A DNA stretch of 64,000 nucleotides, taken from assembly GCF_900605015.1 (NCBI RefSeq), contig NZ_LR027574.1, forward strand, positions 931,266 to 995,265, given 5' to 3'. A program made the translations under genes and the position numbers. Each line of letters starts with the position of its first letter. Position 1 is the stretch's first letter. This DNA is from Olsenella sp. Marseille-P4559 (GTDB taxonomy: Bacteria > Actinomycetota > Coriobacteriia > Coriobacteriales > Atopobiaceae). The notes beneath the pieces are model-generated. The model was not told the DNA's origin. It was given only the letters and a program-made list of their open reading frames with translations, and did no database searches. Shown piece by piece: positions 51,734 to 60,644 of the stretch.

Positions 51734-51949
51734 GTCTGCCTCCTGGCGGTTTTGCTTCTCGAGGCAGATTCTAGCAAGGGAACGTGACATTAATTGGGAG
51801 TTAGGGACGTCCCGCAGGCACCGTCGGTATCTGTCCGCAGGCTGGGGGGTCCCTGCCGAGAGAAACCGAGACAGATTGACTGCGGTGTCCCACTGGGACG
51901 CAATTGGGTCGCAGGCTTTCGGGACGGGTGCCCCGGCGCTGGTGCCTGC

Positions 51950-53326
51950 CTACTCGACGACGAGGCACCCCATGTTAAGACGATGCGTCCACTCGCCAAT
52001 GACGTTACCCTCGCCGCAGCGGGTAAAGACACCGCCAAACTTGCCGTTGAAGAGGAAGAGCCCCTCCATATTGCTCATCTCGGGGGCTGCAAGCGGGTCC
52101 TCGCCGGGCTTGAGCATGCCGCCTCGCATGGTGGGAGTGCGGTACTGAGGCGCATACGCCTGCACCACGCCGCCGTTCTTCGCGCACGAAGAGAGAGCGC
52201 GGTCCCACTCCTCTTGCGTCTTGCAGTCGAGGCCGGCCACCACGCCTACGGCGTTGTACCCGCCAGCGGGCTTCACGATCCAGTGGTCCTTCTCGGCATA
52301 GGGCGAGAGGTCCGTATCAGCGTCGAGCAGCACGGTCTCGGGTACGTGGGCGTCAATGAAGGCGCGTTCCTCTGACGTAAGGATGCCGTCCACCGCATGC
52401 GAGCGCATGACCGCAAAGACCGTCTTCGTTGCGCACGGCCAGGTCCTGTAGCCACCAATGACGCAGGCTAGGCCACGACGCGCAGCTTCGGCCAAGGCGT
52501 CCGCACCGGGGCAGGGCTTCTCGGCAATCTCGGATGTAACGGCGCGGCGATACACGCAGGAGACGGGGCCGCCCGGCGCCATGAGGAGGTCGGTACCAGC
52601 CACATGCTCGATGCGCAGGTCGCGAATGTCGCAGAACTGGGCGTAAAAGCCGCGGTCGGAAAGGCGCCACAGGAAGTCCTCGAGCTCATCCATCGAGGCG
52701 CTCTCGGGATAGTCCACGATGCACATCGACGGGTGCGCCACGTCACTGCCAAAGCGGTCAGCGTTCGCCCAGCTGGCATACGTCTCCGCGATGGCGTCGA
52801 TTGCCTCACCGACCAGGTCATACGTCGTAATCGATGGGTACTTCTCGGCAAACTTGCGATAGGTATGGGTTGCCTGGATGGCACGGGTTACCTCGACGGT
52901 CGTGGTCATGCCAGCCGAACCGTCGGTGTTGAGCTCGCAGAACTGGAAGTCGCCAGTCTCCTCGTTGAAGAAGACGTCCACGCGCGCGATGGGGATCATC
53001 TGGTCATAGCCTGTGGGGATGATTGTGAGAGCCTCGAGCTCCGGTGAAAGGCGGAAAAGTGCACGGAACTCGGGGTTGCGCAGGTACTCCGCAGTAATCT
53101 TGTCCATGATGCGACCCATGGTCTCGGCGGCATCGCGCAGAATGTCAGTCTGGGCGGCATCAAAGATCTTGGGCGTCATGGCCCAAGAGACGGGCCCGCC
53201 ATGGTAGAGCGCGTGAGTGGTGAGAAGGTAGCGGTCACCGGCCTCCCTGCTCTCAACGTCGCCGTTAAACTCGCGCGCAGTCGAGAGGAACTCGTCCTCG
53301 AGCTCGCGTCCATGAAGACTGGTCAT
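51950..53326 (-). CDS. ATP-grasp-like protein, glutathionylspermidine-synthase-type
   Basis: 458 residues from the ATG at 53326, preceded by AGGAAG. Blocks include MIPIARVDVFFNEETGDFQF, CELNTDGSAGMTTTVEVTRA and DHWIVKPAGGYNAVGVVAGL (ATP-binding Lys), followed by VVQAYAPQYRTPTMRGG and EGLFLFNGKFGGVFTRCGEG. These fit the circularly permuted ATP-grasp / pre-ATP-grasp group that ligates amines or amino acids. No obvious peptide partner or transporter lies nearby. The substrate is unknown. Confidence 0.65.
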   Translation of the reverse strand: MTSLHGRELEDEFLSTAREFNGDVESREAGDRYLLTTHALYHGGPVSWAMTPKIFDAAQTDILRDAAETMGRIMDKITAEYLRNPEFRALFRLSPELEALTIIPTGYDQMIPIARVDVFFNEETGDFQFCELNTDGSAGMTTTVEVTRAIQATHTYRKFAEKYPSITTYDLVGEAIDAIAETYASWANADRFGSDVAHPSMCIVDYPESASMDELEDFLWRLSDRGFYAQFCDIRDLRIEHVAGTDLLMAPGGPVSCVYRRAVTSEIAEKPCPGADALAEAARRGLACVIGGYRTWPCATKTVFAVMRSHAVDGILTSEERAFIDAHVPETVLLDADTDLSPYAEKDHWIVKPAGGYNAVGVVAGLDCKTQEEWDRALSSCAKNGGVVQAYAPQYRTPTMRGGMLKPGEDPLAAPEMSNMEGLFLFNGKFGGVFTRCGEGNVIGEWTHRLNMGCLVVE

Positions 53327-53495
53327 GATTACCACTTCCTGCTCGCCCTCATATGGAATGGCATATCGGCGAGCGCACTGAAATATTCTGCATATGGCTG
53401 TGAGATTGTAGTCGCTTGGAAGCAGCATCACCAATTCTGCACACTAGCAGTCATACTCGGGGGCGGCGATGGCCGAGAGCCCCCGCCTGTGCAGC

Positions 53496-53802
53496 TACGC
53501 TCGACTCAGGAAGCGCATGTCCTTCTCCGGGCGAAAGGCGGCTCTCGGCGCGAGGCAAACCCGTGCCCGCCGGCGATTGTGTAACGGTTCGTCACAGGTT
53601 CGCATCCGAATGCGTGACCCGCGCAGGACGTCACGCATTCGTCGACGTTCGTGTTGCGAACCGTCACACATTCGAAGCCAGCACGGCCGAGAGCCGGCGG
53701 CGGCGCCGGGAAGCCGAAGCTTACGAAGGCGTAAGACGCCCGTAAGTTCACTCGATGGCACCAAAGTTACGCTCGACTCAGGAAGCGCATGTCCTTCTCC
53801 GG
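53496..53802. repeat. 35-bp direct repeat of the downstream gene's 3' end
   Basis: The 35 bp starting TACGCTCGACTCAGGAAG at 53768-53802 form the 3' end of the SGNH-GNAT gene (coding PEKDMRFLSRA) and recur at 53496-53530. The 237 bp between them contain no gene but a strong hairpin (53581-53667). A duplicated gene end around a small insert is what site-specific integration leaves. The gap from 53327 to 53495 shows nothing recognisable. Confidence 0.75.
53581..53667. repeat. 38-bp-arm imperfect hairpin
   Basis: GTAACGGTTCG...GAATGCGTGAC (53581-53618) pairs with GTCACGCATTC...CGAACCGTCAC (53630-53667) around an 11-nt loop, with mismatches in the middle of the arms. It lies inside the direct-repeat-bounded insert downstream of the SGNH-GNAT gene. 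Confidence 0.65.
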
Positions 53803-55623
53803 ATGGACCGTAAGCCCGAGCTTCTCTTGAAGGGCAATGGATGCCCGGTTGTCGGGCCACACCTCGCCCCAGGGCACAAGGCCGCGGTCGAGCTGCTCGT
53901 TAATCTTTGCCGACTCAAGCGCCGTTGCCCACCCGCGACGACGCTGCTCGGGGAAGACCTCCAGCATGCCGATGGCACCCTCGGGATGCTCGCCGACAAA
54001 GGCACAGAGACGCCCCGCCTCAAAGCCGCCCAGTACAAGGCCGCGCTCGAGAATGTCCTCCAGCTCGCCTGCAGCCAGGTACTCGGGGTGCGAGTAGTGC
54101 TCGGCGACAAGCTCGGCATAGGCCGGCGTGAGCGTGCGGATGTCGAGCGTGGGATCGACGTCGAGATGCCGTCCCTTCTCGTAAATCACCATGTTGCAGG
54201 GCACGTCCTCAGTGAGGCCCAGGTCGCGGCACACGTCGTGCACGGGAGCCGAGCCCAAGACGCACACGAAATCGCGAGACGCAAAGACGTCAAGCGCCTC
54301 GCGCAGGGCCTTCTTCGCGGTTCCCCACACAAAGGTTCCGTGATGCGGAATCTCCAGGATGCAGACGCCCTTCTCGGCAACGAGCACCTCGCCAATCCCC
54401 CGGCGGGCGCACTCGAGGATGGGAAACGCCTCGCGCGGTCCGTCCGAGAGGAGCTCGATCGCGCGTGCCCGGCGGGTTTCCGCGGGCTCCGACAGCGCAT
54501 CCATGATGAAGGCTAGACGCTCTGCGATGGTTTTGGAACCGCCTGCGTTGGGGTGCTCGTAGCCATCGGCCATGAGGACGGGGCTGGCTTGCAGGAGGCG
54601 CGACCCCTCCACCAGGTGCATGCCGGGGTTGGCGGCAACCGCGCCACGGATAAGATCGGGTACCACGGCAAAGCAGCTGCCACGATGCGTGGGGTGGGTC
54701 TCGTCCGAGTGCCACAGCGGCGTGAGGGTCCAGACCGACGCCTCCGGCCACGCTTCGGCGACCTCGAAGAGGCTCGTGCGGATGTCGCGCGAGATGCGCA
54801 TCTCCTGACAGGGCTCGTAGCGATAGTTCTCGCCCAGCTCAACCACCACGACCTCGGGCGACGCCTCGTCAGCAAGGCCCACCGTCGAGCCGGGGAGAAA
54901 CACCTGCCCGCCGATGCCCTGGTTGAGCACGTCCATGCCAAGTCGCGTGGCGAGAAGCGCCGGCCAGTTGTGTGCCGGGTCACCGGAGACGAAGCCCTGG
55001 GCAATCGAGTCGCCAATCACCAAGAGCTGGCCGCGGGCCTCCACCGGCTCAATCACGTTGCCGTCACCCACAACACGGCGTAGGTCGCAGCTCGTAAGGC
55101 ACGGCAACCACACGCGTACGCGATGGTGGCGACCCAGACCCGGCAGGTGCTGAAGATTGCTCACGGGTGCCTCGTCGGGGTCATCGAGCGAGAATTCCAC
55201 GCGCGTGATGCCGTCGTCGTTCTCCTCCGGAAGCACACAGGGCAGGTGCCTGCCGTCAACGTCGCAAGAGAAGCCGTCGAGCGGACCGTCCGGCGCAAAG
55301 GCGCACTCGGAAGTCTCGGCCAGGACCTCGCGCGAGCCGCGCGGGAAGGCCTCCACACGCGCCTCGAGCACGATGGCCGAAGAGTCCGTCTCGAGCTCCA
55401 CGGTCACGCCCGCCGTGCAGGCAGCCATTGTCCGGTAGAGGCCCGGATGCCAGGCGCGGCAACTCCCAATGGCCTTGAGCTGGCCCTTTGCAAAGCGCCA
55501 AGGGTGAGTCCACCCGTGGCCCAGGGGCTCTGCCCACACGACGCCGTGCAGCAGTCCCTCTGCAGGAACGCTCACGAGCAGGTCGGCCATGTCCTTCTCA
55601 TCCATGAGTTCACTGACGCTCAT
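53767..55623 (-). CDS. SGNH-hydrolase / GNAT acetyltransferase fusion protein
   Basis: 618 residues. Residues 1-190 form a beta-rich domain like the jelly roll of CE2 esterases. Residues 200-375 are an SGNH esterase: LLVIGDSIAQGFVSGD (nucleophile Ser), VLNQGIGGQVFLPG, VVVELGENYRYE (oxyanion block) and MADGYEHPNAGGSKTIAERL (Asp-His pair). Residues 390-618 are a GNAT acetyltransferase: IYEKGRHLDVDPTLDIRTLT, IGMLEVFPEQRRRGWATALE (acetyl-CoA pyrophosphate loop) and VWPDNRASIALQEKLGL. A deacetylase joined to an acetyltransferase is unusual. No signal peptide is visible, so it is cytosolic. Confidence 0.8.
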   Translation of the reverse strand: MSVSELMDEKDMADLLVSVPAEGLLHGVVWAEPLGHGWTHPWRFAKGQLKAIGSCRAWHPGLYRTMAACTAGVTVELETDSSAIVLEARVEAFPRGSREVLAETSECAFAPDGPLDGFSCDVDGRHLPCVLPEENDDGITRVEFSLDDPDEAPVSNLQHLPGLGRHHRVRVWLPCLTSCDLRRVVGDGNVIEPVEARGQLLVIGDSIAQGFVSGDPAHNWPALLATRLGMDVLNQGIGGQVFLPGSTVGLADEASPEVVVVELGENYRYEPCQEMRISRDIRTSLFEVAEAWPEASVWTLTPLWHSDETHPTHRGSCFAVVPDLIRGAVAANPGMHLVEGSRLLQASPVLMADGYEHPNAGGSKTIAERLAFIMDALSEPAETRRARAIELLSDGPREAFPILECARRGIGEVLVAEKGVCILEIPHHGTFVWGTAKKALREALDVFASRDFVCVLGSAPVHDVCRDLGLTEDVPCNMVIYEKGRHLDVDPTLDIRTLTPAYAELVAEHYSHPEYLAAGELEDILERGLVLGGFEAGRLCAFVGEHPEGAIGMLEVFPEQRRRGWATALESAKINEQLDRGLVPWGEVWPDNRASIALQEKLGLTVHPEKDMRFLSRA

Positions 55624-56002
55624 CGCATGTCGCCCCTCTGCGATTCAGCCACGTTGTGTGCGCTGCGATTGATGTTGGGCATCCATTGTGGCAGAAACTC
55701 GCGGAGCCGTGGGCGTTGTCGACGCCTCATGGGGCATCGCCTGACAAATCTGCGGGTTAATTGCGGCCTTCGACAGGTGCCGTCGAGAAAGCAGGCGGAC
55801 AGGCTGTCCTTCTCCGCGACGTGCAATTAATCCGCAGTTTTACCTCGCTGGCCAGCATGTGGGCCTGTGCGTACGCACGACACCGAACCTCTGCCATTGG
55901 AGGCGGTCGCTCGCCAGGCGGCACAGGCAGCCGTCCCACCAGTCGCGTTTTCTCGCCGTTTAACTACTCACTCCCAAACGGCGAGGGTGCACGGAGCCGT
56001 CA
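55624..56002. other. Gene-free gap with inverted repeats
   Basis: No gene supported. CTGCGGGTTAATTGC near 55750 pairs with GCAATTAATCCGCAG near 55832 across about 65 nt. A 10-bp hairpin (CTCGCCGTTT/AAACGGCGAG, 55952-55985) lies 18 bp after the glycosylase stop codon. Neither is followed by a clear T-tract on the relevant strand. The region must also hold the SGNH-GNAT promoter. Confidence 0.5.
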
Positions 56003-56559
56003 TCAAACCGCAGTTTTTGCGCACCACTCTCTCTCCGCCGCACAACGCAGGGGCTCGTAGGCCACCACTAGGTCATCGAGCCTCATACGGGCGTTTGCCG
56101 GGCTCGTCGAGGGAAGTCCCGTGCACGGAAGGCCGCACGAGGGCTCGATAAGCCGCCGATAGAGCCTTGTGGCAGCCCCGCCCGTGCAGAATACGCGAAC
56201 GATTGGCGCGACCGAGAGGATCCTTTCCACGTCGTTGGGGACGGGGTCGCGTATGGAGGCGTCGCTCGCACCCGTGATGGTGCAGCTTGCGAGCACGTCC
56301 CACAGCGCGACGTGGTGTCGCAGGCATAGGTCGCGACGGCCGTCGTTGCCCGTCGGCACAGACTCGTCCCACAGTGCAGCCATCACGCGCCAGAAGCGGT
56401 TCTGAGGGTTGCCGTAGTAGAAGCTCACCTCACGCGATTTGGGGCTGGGCATGGTACCCAGCACAAGCACGCGGCTCGTCTCATCGAAGATTGGCGCAAG
56501 CGGATGAACCATGCGCTGGCCCGCCCGGCCGGAGCCGCACACGTCTTCCCTACTCGCCA
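56003..56559 (-). CDS. Hypoxanthine/uracil-DNA glycosylase (UDG family 6-like)
   Basis: 185 residues from the ATG at 56559. Signature blocks are VHPLAPIFDETSRVLVLGTM, then PSPKSREVSFYYGNPQNRFW, which match the HDG (UDG family 6) start LGSMPS...FYYGHPRNRFW. The C-terminal block LPSTSPANARM carries the S-T-S-P-A-N segment found in this superfamily. It removes deaminated bases, probably hypoxanthine or uracil. It overlaps the preceding phosphatase gene by 10 bp, implying coupling. Confidence 0.85.
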
Positions 56560-57353
56560 TCGCGAACGGGCTCCGCGAACTCCTCGCCGTCATCCAGGCG
56601 CATGACCGTGACCCGACCAAAACCGGCACCTCCAGCGGCACCGGAGTCTATGTCCCAGCGATCAGCCACACCACCCGTGGCGTCGCGCGCTCCAACGCGC
56701 ACCATCTGTGCGATGCCATTCTCGTCTCTTACCGGACGGTCGAGCTCGTCCGTCATGGACGCAAGGTAGGGCGTCGGCGTGTGCCCCGCCACCACAATGG
56801 GTCCCTCTCCCTTCTCGTTGAGAAGGCCTGTGGGGACCGACCAGAACTCGTCGCGAATCCACAGCAGGTCATCGGGGGTCTGTGCGCCGAGCAGCGCATC
56901 GATTGCGGCACCGTTCCAGGTGCCATCGGCTGGTGCCGGGCCATCCGGACGGATTCCGGCATGGACCATGATGTAGTGGCGTCCCGCCACCTCCACGTGG
57001 GTCGAGAGCGGAAGGCCACGCACCCACTTGATAAGCTCGCTCGCCTCGTCGCCCGGGAGCTCCTGAAGACCCGAAAGCGTAGCCATGCCGCCGTTGATTG
57101 CCCAGTTTGCCTGCGACATCACGTCATTCTCGTGGCCGAGCGCGTCGAGCATGAGGTCCTCGTGATTGCCCTTGAGCACGCACACGTTGGGAAGCGAGCG
57201 CACGAGGCGCATGACGCCGACGGGATCGGGCCCGCGGTCAATCATGTCCCCGAGACAGAACACGGCGTCATCTGCGCCGGGGGACACGCGCTCGAGAACG
57301 CGCTCGAGCGTCGCGCGATGTCCGTGGACATCAGAGAATACGTATGTCGACAT
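56550..57353 (-). CDS. Metallophosphoesterase of the PPP/ApaH type
   Basis: 267 residues. Metal-site blocks are all present: MSTYVFSDVHGHRATLERVL (D-x-H), FCLGDMIDRGPDPVGVMRLV (G-D-x-x-D-R-G), VCVLKGNHEDLMLDALGHEN (G-N-H-E), YIMVHAGIRP and IVVAGHTPT. This is the PrpA/ApaH-like group, acting on phosphoproteins or dinucleoside polyphosphates. The substrate is not evident. It starts about 50 bp after the Vsr stop codon. Confidence 0.88.
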   Translation of the reverse strand: MSTYVFSDVHGHRATLERVLERVSPGADDAVFCLGDMIDRGPDPVGVMRLVRSLPNVCVLKGNHEDLMLDALGHENDVMSQANWAINGGMATLSGLQELPGDEASELIKWVRGLPLSTHVEVAGRHYIMVHAGIRPDGPAPADGTWNGAAIDALLGAQTPDDLLWIRDEFWSVPTGLLNEKGEGPIVVAGHTPTPYLASMTDELDRPVRDENGIAQMVRVGARDATGGVADRWDIDSGAAGGAGFGRVTVMRLDDGEEFAEPVRDGE

Positions 57354-57405
57354 GGCGATACCCCCCGTCGTTGGCCATGGGCACTAGCTTAGACCTGCGA
57401 CTGGT

Positions 57406-57918
57406 TTAGCGCAAAGTATGCCGTGAGCGTAGCTTTTGTCGCTCTCGGCGAAGCTTCCAAGGGCGGGGAGAGCCAATCTCCACCATCCGAGCAACGTTTT
57501 GGCCCTCCCTGCTTGCCCGGTCGAGTTCGCGCAGGACCTCACGCATGGTGGAGTCGAGCCGCTCCTCCTTGAGCATGCACTCCCATACCACAAGGACTGT
57601 CCACCCGTCTTGTACCAGCAGTGCATTGTCGCGGGCGTCGCGTGCGCGGTTGCGGTCGAACTTGGCCTTCCAGAACTCGACGTTGGTTTTTGGAAGCGGC
57701 AGGAGACAATGGGGGCAGCGATGCCAGAAGCAGCCGTTCACAAAAATGGCAACCTGCCTGCCGGGAAAGCAGATATCAGGCTTGCCTGGCGCCTTCTTCC
57801 AGTGCAGCCTGTAGCCGGTGTAGCCGGCCTCGCGAAGCCTTGCCCGCACGAGAAGTTCTGGCTTGGTGTTCTTGCTCCTGTTCGCCTGCATCACATGGCG
57901 CGTAGCCTCACTCGTCAA
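57406..57918 (-). CDS. vsr: Very short patch repair endonuclease (Vsr)
   Basis: 170 residues. MTSEATRHVMQANRSKNTKP, then ELLVRARLREAGYTGYRLHW, GKPDICFPGRQVAIFVNGCF (catalytic Asp in KPDI) and WHRCPHCLLPLPKTNVEFWK (zinc ligands) are diagnostic for Vsr. It nicks at T:G mismatches made by 5-methylcytosine deamination. No Dcm-type methylase gene is within the window, so its partner lies elsewhere or is absent. It overlaps the upstream phospholipase-like gene by four bases. Confidence 0.92.
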   Translation of the reverse strand: MTSEATRHVMQANRSKNTKPELLVRARLREAGYTGYRLHWKKAPGKPDICFPGRQVAIFVNGCFWHRCPHCLLPLPKTNVEFWKAKFDRNRARDARDNALLVQDGWTVLVVWECMLKEERLDSTMREVLRELDRASREGQNVARMVEIGSPRPWKLRRERQKLRSRHTLR

Positions 57919-58901
57919 GACGCCGCAGCCTCCGTGCCATGAGACAAGGGGAAACTCTCCTCGTCTCGCGCACCCCCGAAGTTGATGTTGCCTGTGAGCG
58001 CGTACGACGCCGCACTGTCAAAGCCGGGAGAGAGCACGGACGCAACCACCGAGGTCGCGCGATCGAGAGCGCGTTCGTAGAGGTTCGCAAACGATTCCCT
58101 GCTCACAATGCCAGTCGCGGGGTTGGTCCATGCACGGTGCTCAGAGTTGTCAAACTCCGAGGAGGCAGACGCCCGCACGCGATGCGAAAGGGCGCTGTAG
58201 GTGGAGTAAGGGGCACCGGAAATAGCACGCTCAAGAGCAGCGATCGCGCTGCGATGGTGCTCGCGCGTGGCATAGAGCAGGCGCATCATGGTTCGATAAC
58301 ATCCCACCGAAGCCGAGAACGTCGTGGGGTCGATGGGCCTGCCATAGGTCCACAGGGCAGCATAGAAGTAGAGCTTGTCGATAATGGCAAGCGCCTCTCG
58401 CGAAGCCCGCAGGGTATTTGCAAACGGGCGGTACTCGGCAATCGTCTTGCCGGTCTTACGGAAAAGCACAGCCTCGTCGAGGTCACGCTCGACCTCCATG
58501 TGGACCTTGCTGTCACACTCCGGTCCTAGCCCGGCAACCCCCGCGTGCGTCAGGTCATAGGCCCAGGCGTTGATAAAAGGGTGGACCGTCGAGTCCAAGA
58601 GCCAATGGCACGAGAAGCCCGCCAGATATGCTGCACCAACCGCCCTCTCGCGCTTGGACAGGCGGTCAACGGCCTCGCGCATGGCTGCAAGGAGCCTGGC
58701 GGGGCGCTTGTCGTGCATGAGGCCTCCCATCTCGGCCCACTTCGCCATGAGGGGGTACAGCTCGATGTAGAAGAGCGGATCGGGGCCTTGGCTCCCCAAG
58801 AGGAAGGCGTCGCGCTCGTCCAGGGTTGCCAGGGGAAGCTCCGCCTTCGCGCACTCGGCAACGTCGCGTGCAAAGAAGTCGTGCGTGAGAATGGCCGGCA
58901 T
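57915..58901 (-). CDS. Zinc-dependent phospholipase C-like protein
   Basis: 328 residues from the ATG at 58901, preceded by AAAGGGG. The N-terminus MPAILTHDFFARDVAECAKA, then DAFLLGSQGPDPLFYIELYP and YLAGFSCHWLLDSTVHPFIN, match the bacterial zinc-dependent PLPC domain, with His/Asp metal ligands in THDFF, GPDP, CHWLLD and HPFI. There is no signal peptide, so the role may be intracellular. The C-terminus DEESFPLSHGTEAAAS is encoded by one copy of the dispersed palindrome. Confidence 0.8.
   Translation of the reverse strand: MPAILTHDFFARDVAECAKAELPLATLDERDAFLLGSQGPDPLFYIELYPLMAKWAEMGGLMHDKRPARLLAAMREAVDRLSKRERAVGAAYLAGFSCHWLLDSTVHPFINAWAYDLTHAGVAGLGPECDSKVHMEVERDLDEAVLFRKTGKTIAEYRPFANTLRASREALAIIDKLYFYAALWTYGRPIDPTTFSASVGCYRTMMRLLYATREHHRSAIAALERAISGAPYSTYSALSHRVRASASSEFDNSEHRAWTNPATGIVSRESFANLYERALDRATSVVASVLSPGFDSAASYALTGNINFGGARDEESFPLSHGTEAAAS
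57939..57969. repeat. GAGACAAGGGGA-type palindrome at a coding 3' end
   Basis: ATGAGACAAGGGGAAACT followed by CTCCTCGTCTCGC is an imperfect hairpin. It supplies the last codons of the phospholipase-like gene and so has extended or replaced that protein's natural C-terminus. Confidence 0.65.
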
Positions 58902-59179
58902 CGTAACCCCTTTCTGGTTCCGGTGAGCGGCGCGAGAGGCGCCGTTGTGCCGCTCCGCCATTATGCCCCATCCAAGGGACATCTGGCGCACACGCGCCGA
59001 GGCGACGCCATCTCTTGCACGTCTACGGTTGCGGTGCGGCCGCACGGCGGCGCATGGATGACGCATCGGGCAAGCCATTACATAATCCTGACAGAAGCCG
59101 GGAGTTTCGCCGCCATTCCAGCGATACCGTTTTGGTTTGTCTGAGCGCGATTCCAGGAGGGCCAACGGAGAGGATTGCT

Positions 59180-60412
59180 ATGTCTTTTAAGATGACGAAG
59201 GCCGAGAAAAGCTGGGTTATGTATGACGTGGGTAACTCCGCGCTGGTGCTTCTCGCCACGAGCGTCATTCCCATCTACTTCAAGTCGCTGGCAGATGGCC
59301 CCGCTCTTGTCGCGTGGAGCTATGCAGAGACGGTTGCATCGCTGGTCATCGCACTGCTCATGCCCATCCTCGGCTCCATTGCCGACCAGCAGGGCATGAA
59401 GAAGAAGTTCGTCATCGGCTCCGTAGGAACGGGTGCCGTGGCTTGCGTGGCCATGGGCTTCCCCACAAACGCCATGGCGTTTCTCGTGATCTACGTCATC
59501 TCCTCCGTGGCGCTCAACACGTCGTTCGTGTTCTATGACGCGCTGCTTGTGGACGCCACGACGGATGACCGCATGGATGACGTTTCCAGTCGGGGGTATG
59601 CGTGGGGCTACATTGGTAGCTGCGTGCCGTTCCTCGCTTGCCTTGCCTTTGTACTGGCAAGGCCCTTTGGCATGAGCCTGCAGGTGGCCATGCAGATTTC
59701 ATTTTTCATTACGGCTGCCTGGTGGGTGGCGTTTACGATCCCCATGCTCAAGAACGTCGAACAGACCCACTACAAGCCGCGCGAGAAGCACGCCCTTGCC
59801 AACGCAGTGCGCGGCATCGGAGCCACGGCGGGGCGCATCTGGCGCGACCCGTCCATCAGGAACTACATCATTGCGTACTTCTTCTACATCGACGGCGTAC
59901 ACACCATCATCAAGCTCTCGACCTCGTACGGAGCGGACCTTGGCATCGACGGTACGCAGCTGGTGCTGGCCTTGCTCGTCACGCAGTTTGTGGCGTTCCC
60001 CTCGGCGATCGCATACGGCAGGCTGGGACACAAGCTTGGCACGCGCACGATGATTCTTGTGGGTATCGCCGGCTACACCCTTATCACGCTGTTTGCTGCC
60101 TTCTTCCTGCGCTCCGCCGTCGAGTTCTGGATTCTGGCCATCATGGTCGGCCTCTTCCAGGGCGGACTGCAGGCGCTTTCGCGCTCCGAGTTTGGCAAGC
60201 TCTGCCCCAAGGAGCATGCAAACGAGTACTTTGGGTTCTTCGACATCTTTGGCAAGTACGCCGCCATTCTCGGCACCCTTATCGTGGGCACCATGACGGC
60301 CATCACGAGCAACGGCTCGCTGGGCGTGCTTTCGATCGTGGTGCTGTTCGTGATTGGCTTCGTGGTCATGCTGCGCGTTCCAGAGCGCACGGGCGCCAAG
60401 TCGGAGCAATAG
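59180..60412 (+). CDS. MFS transporter, UMF1/Atg22-like
   Basis: 410 residues from the ATG at 59180, preceded by GGAGAGG. About 12 hydrophobic segments. The start KMTKAEKSWVMYDVGNSALV matches the UMF1 family motif W-x-x-Y-D-x-x-N-S. Also present are LVIALLMPILGSIADQQGMK (MFS motif A), SFVFYDALLVD and the G-G-L-Q-A-x-S-R-S block (GLFQGGLQALSRSEFGKLCP). Yeast relatives export amino acids from the vacuole; bacterial substrates are unknown. Confidence 0.87.
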   Translation: MSFKMTKAEKSWVMYDVGNSALVLLATSVIPIYFKSLADGPALVAWSYAETVASLVIALLMPILGSIADQQGMKKKFVIGSVGTGAVACVAMGFPTNAMAFLVIYVISSVALNTSFVFYDALLVDATTDDRMDDVSSRGYAWGYIGSCVPFLACLAFVLARPFGMSLQVAMQISFFITAAWWVAFTIPMLKNVEQTHYKPREKHALANAVRGIGATAGRIWRDPSIRNYIIAYFFYIDGVHTIIKLSTSYGADLGIDGTQLVLALLVTQFVAFPSAIAYGRLGHKLGTRTMILVGIAGYTLITLFAAFFLRSAVEFWILAIMVGLFQGGLQALSRSEFGKLCPKEHANEYFGFFDIFGKYAAILGTLIVGTMTAITSNGSLGVLSIVVLFVIGFVVMLRVPERTGAKSEQ

Positions 60413-60418
60413 CATTCC

Positions 60419-60502
60419 CCATCGGCGAGGGGCGCAGTGCTAGGGTGGCCAAATCTGAGCCGCTGCCCTTCGCCGATGGCCGTGGCATTTTTTTCGCCAC
60501 GC
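60419..60502 (+). terminator. Terminator of the UMF1-like transporter gene
   Basis: CCATCGGCGAGGGGC (about 60420) pairs with GCTGCCCTTCGCCGATGG (about 60463-60480). A second small hairpin CGTGGC/GCCACG contains a run of seven T. The structure begins a few bases after the stop codon at 60412, which supports rightward termination. Confidence 0.7.
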
Positions 60503-60644
60503 CTGAATGCCACGATTTCCACGATTTTGATGACAGCATCCATCGATACTTGTTCTTCGCAGTGCAACGAGCGTGGAATGCCGAGGGTTTTCTTCGGAGA
60601 AGCCGAAGTTACGGCTAACGGGGTAGCCCACAGTCAAATCGTCC

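Noticed and set aside
53495-53860. 121-residue minus-strand frame ending PEKDMRFLSRA
   Set aside because: It ends in the duplicated 35 bp of the SGNH-GNAT gene, so the familiar ending comes from the repeat. The rest matches nothing.
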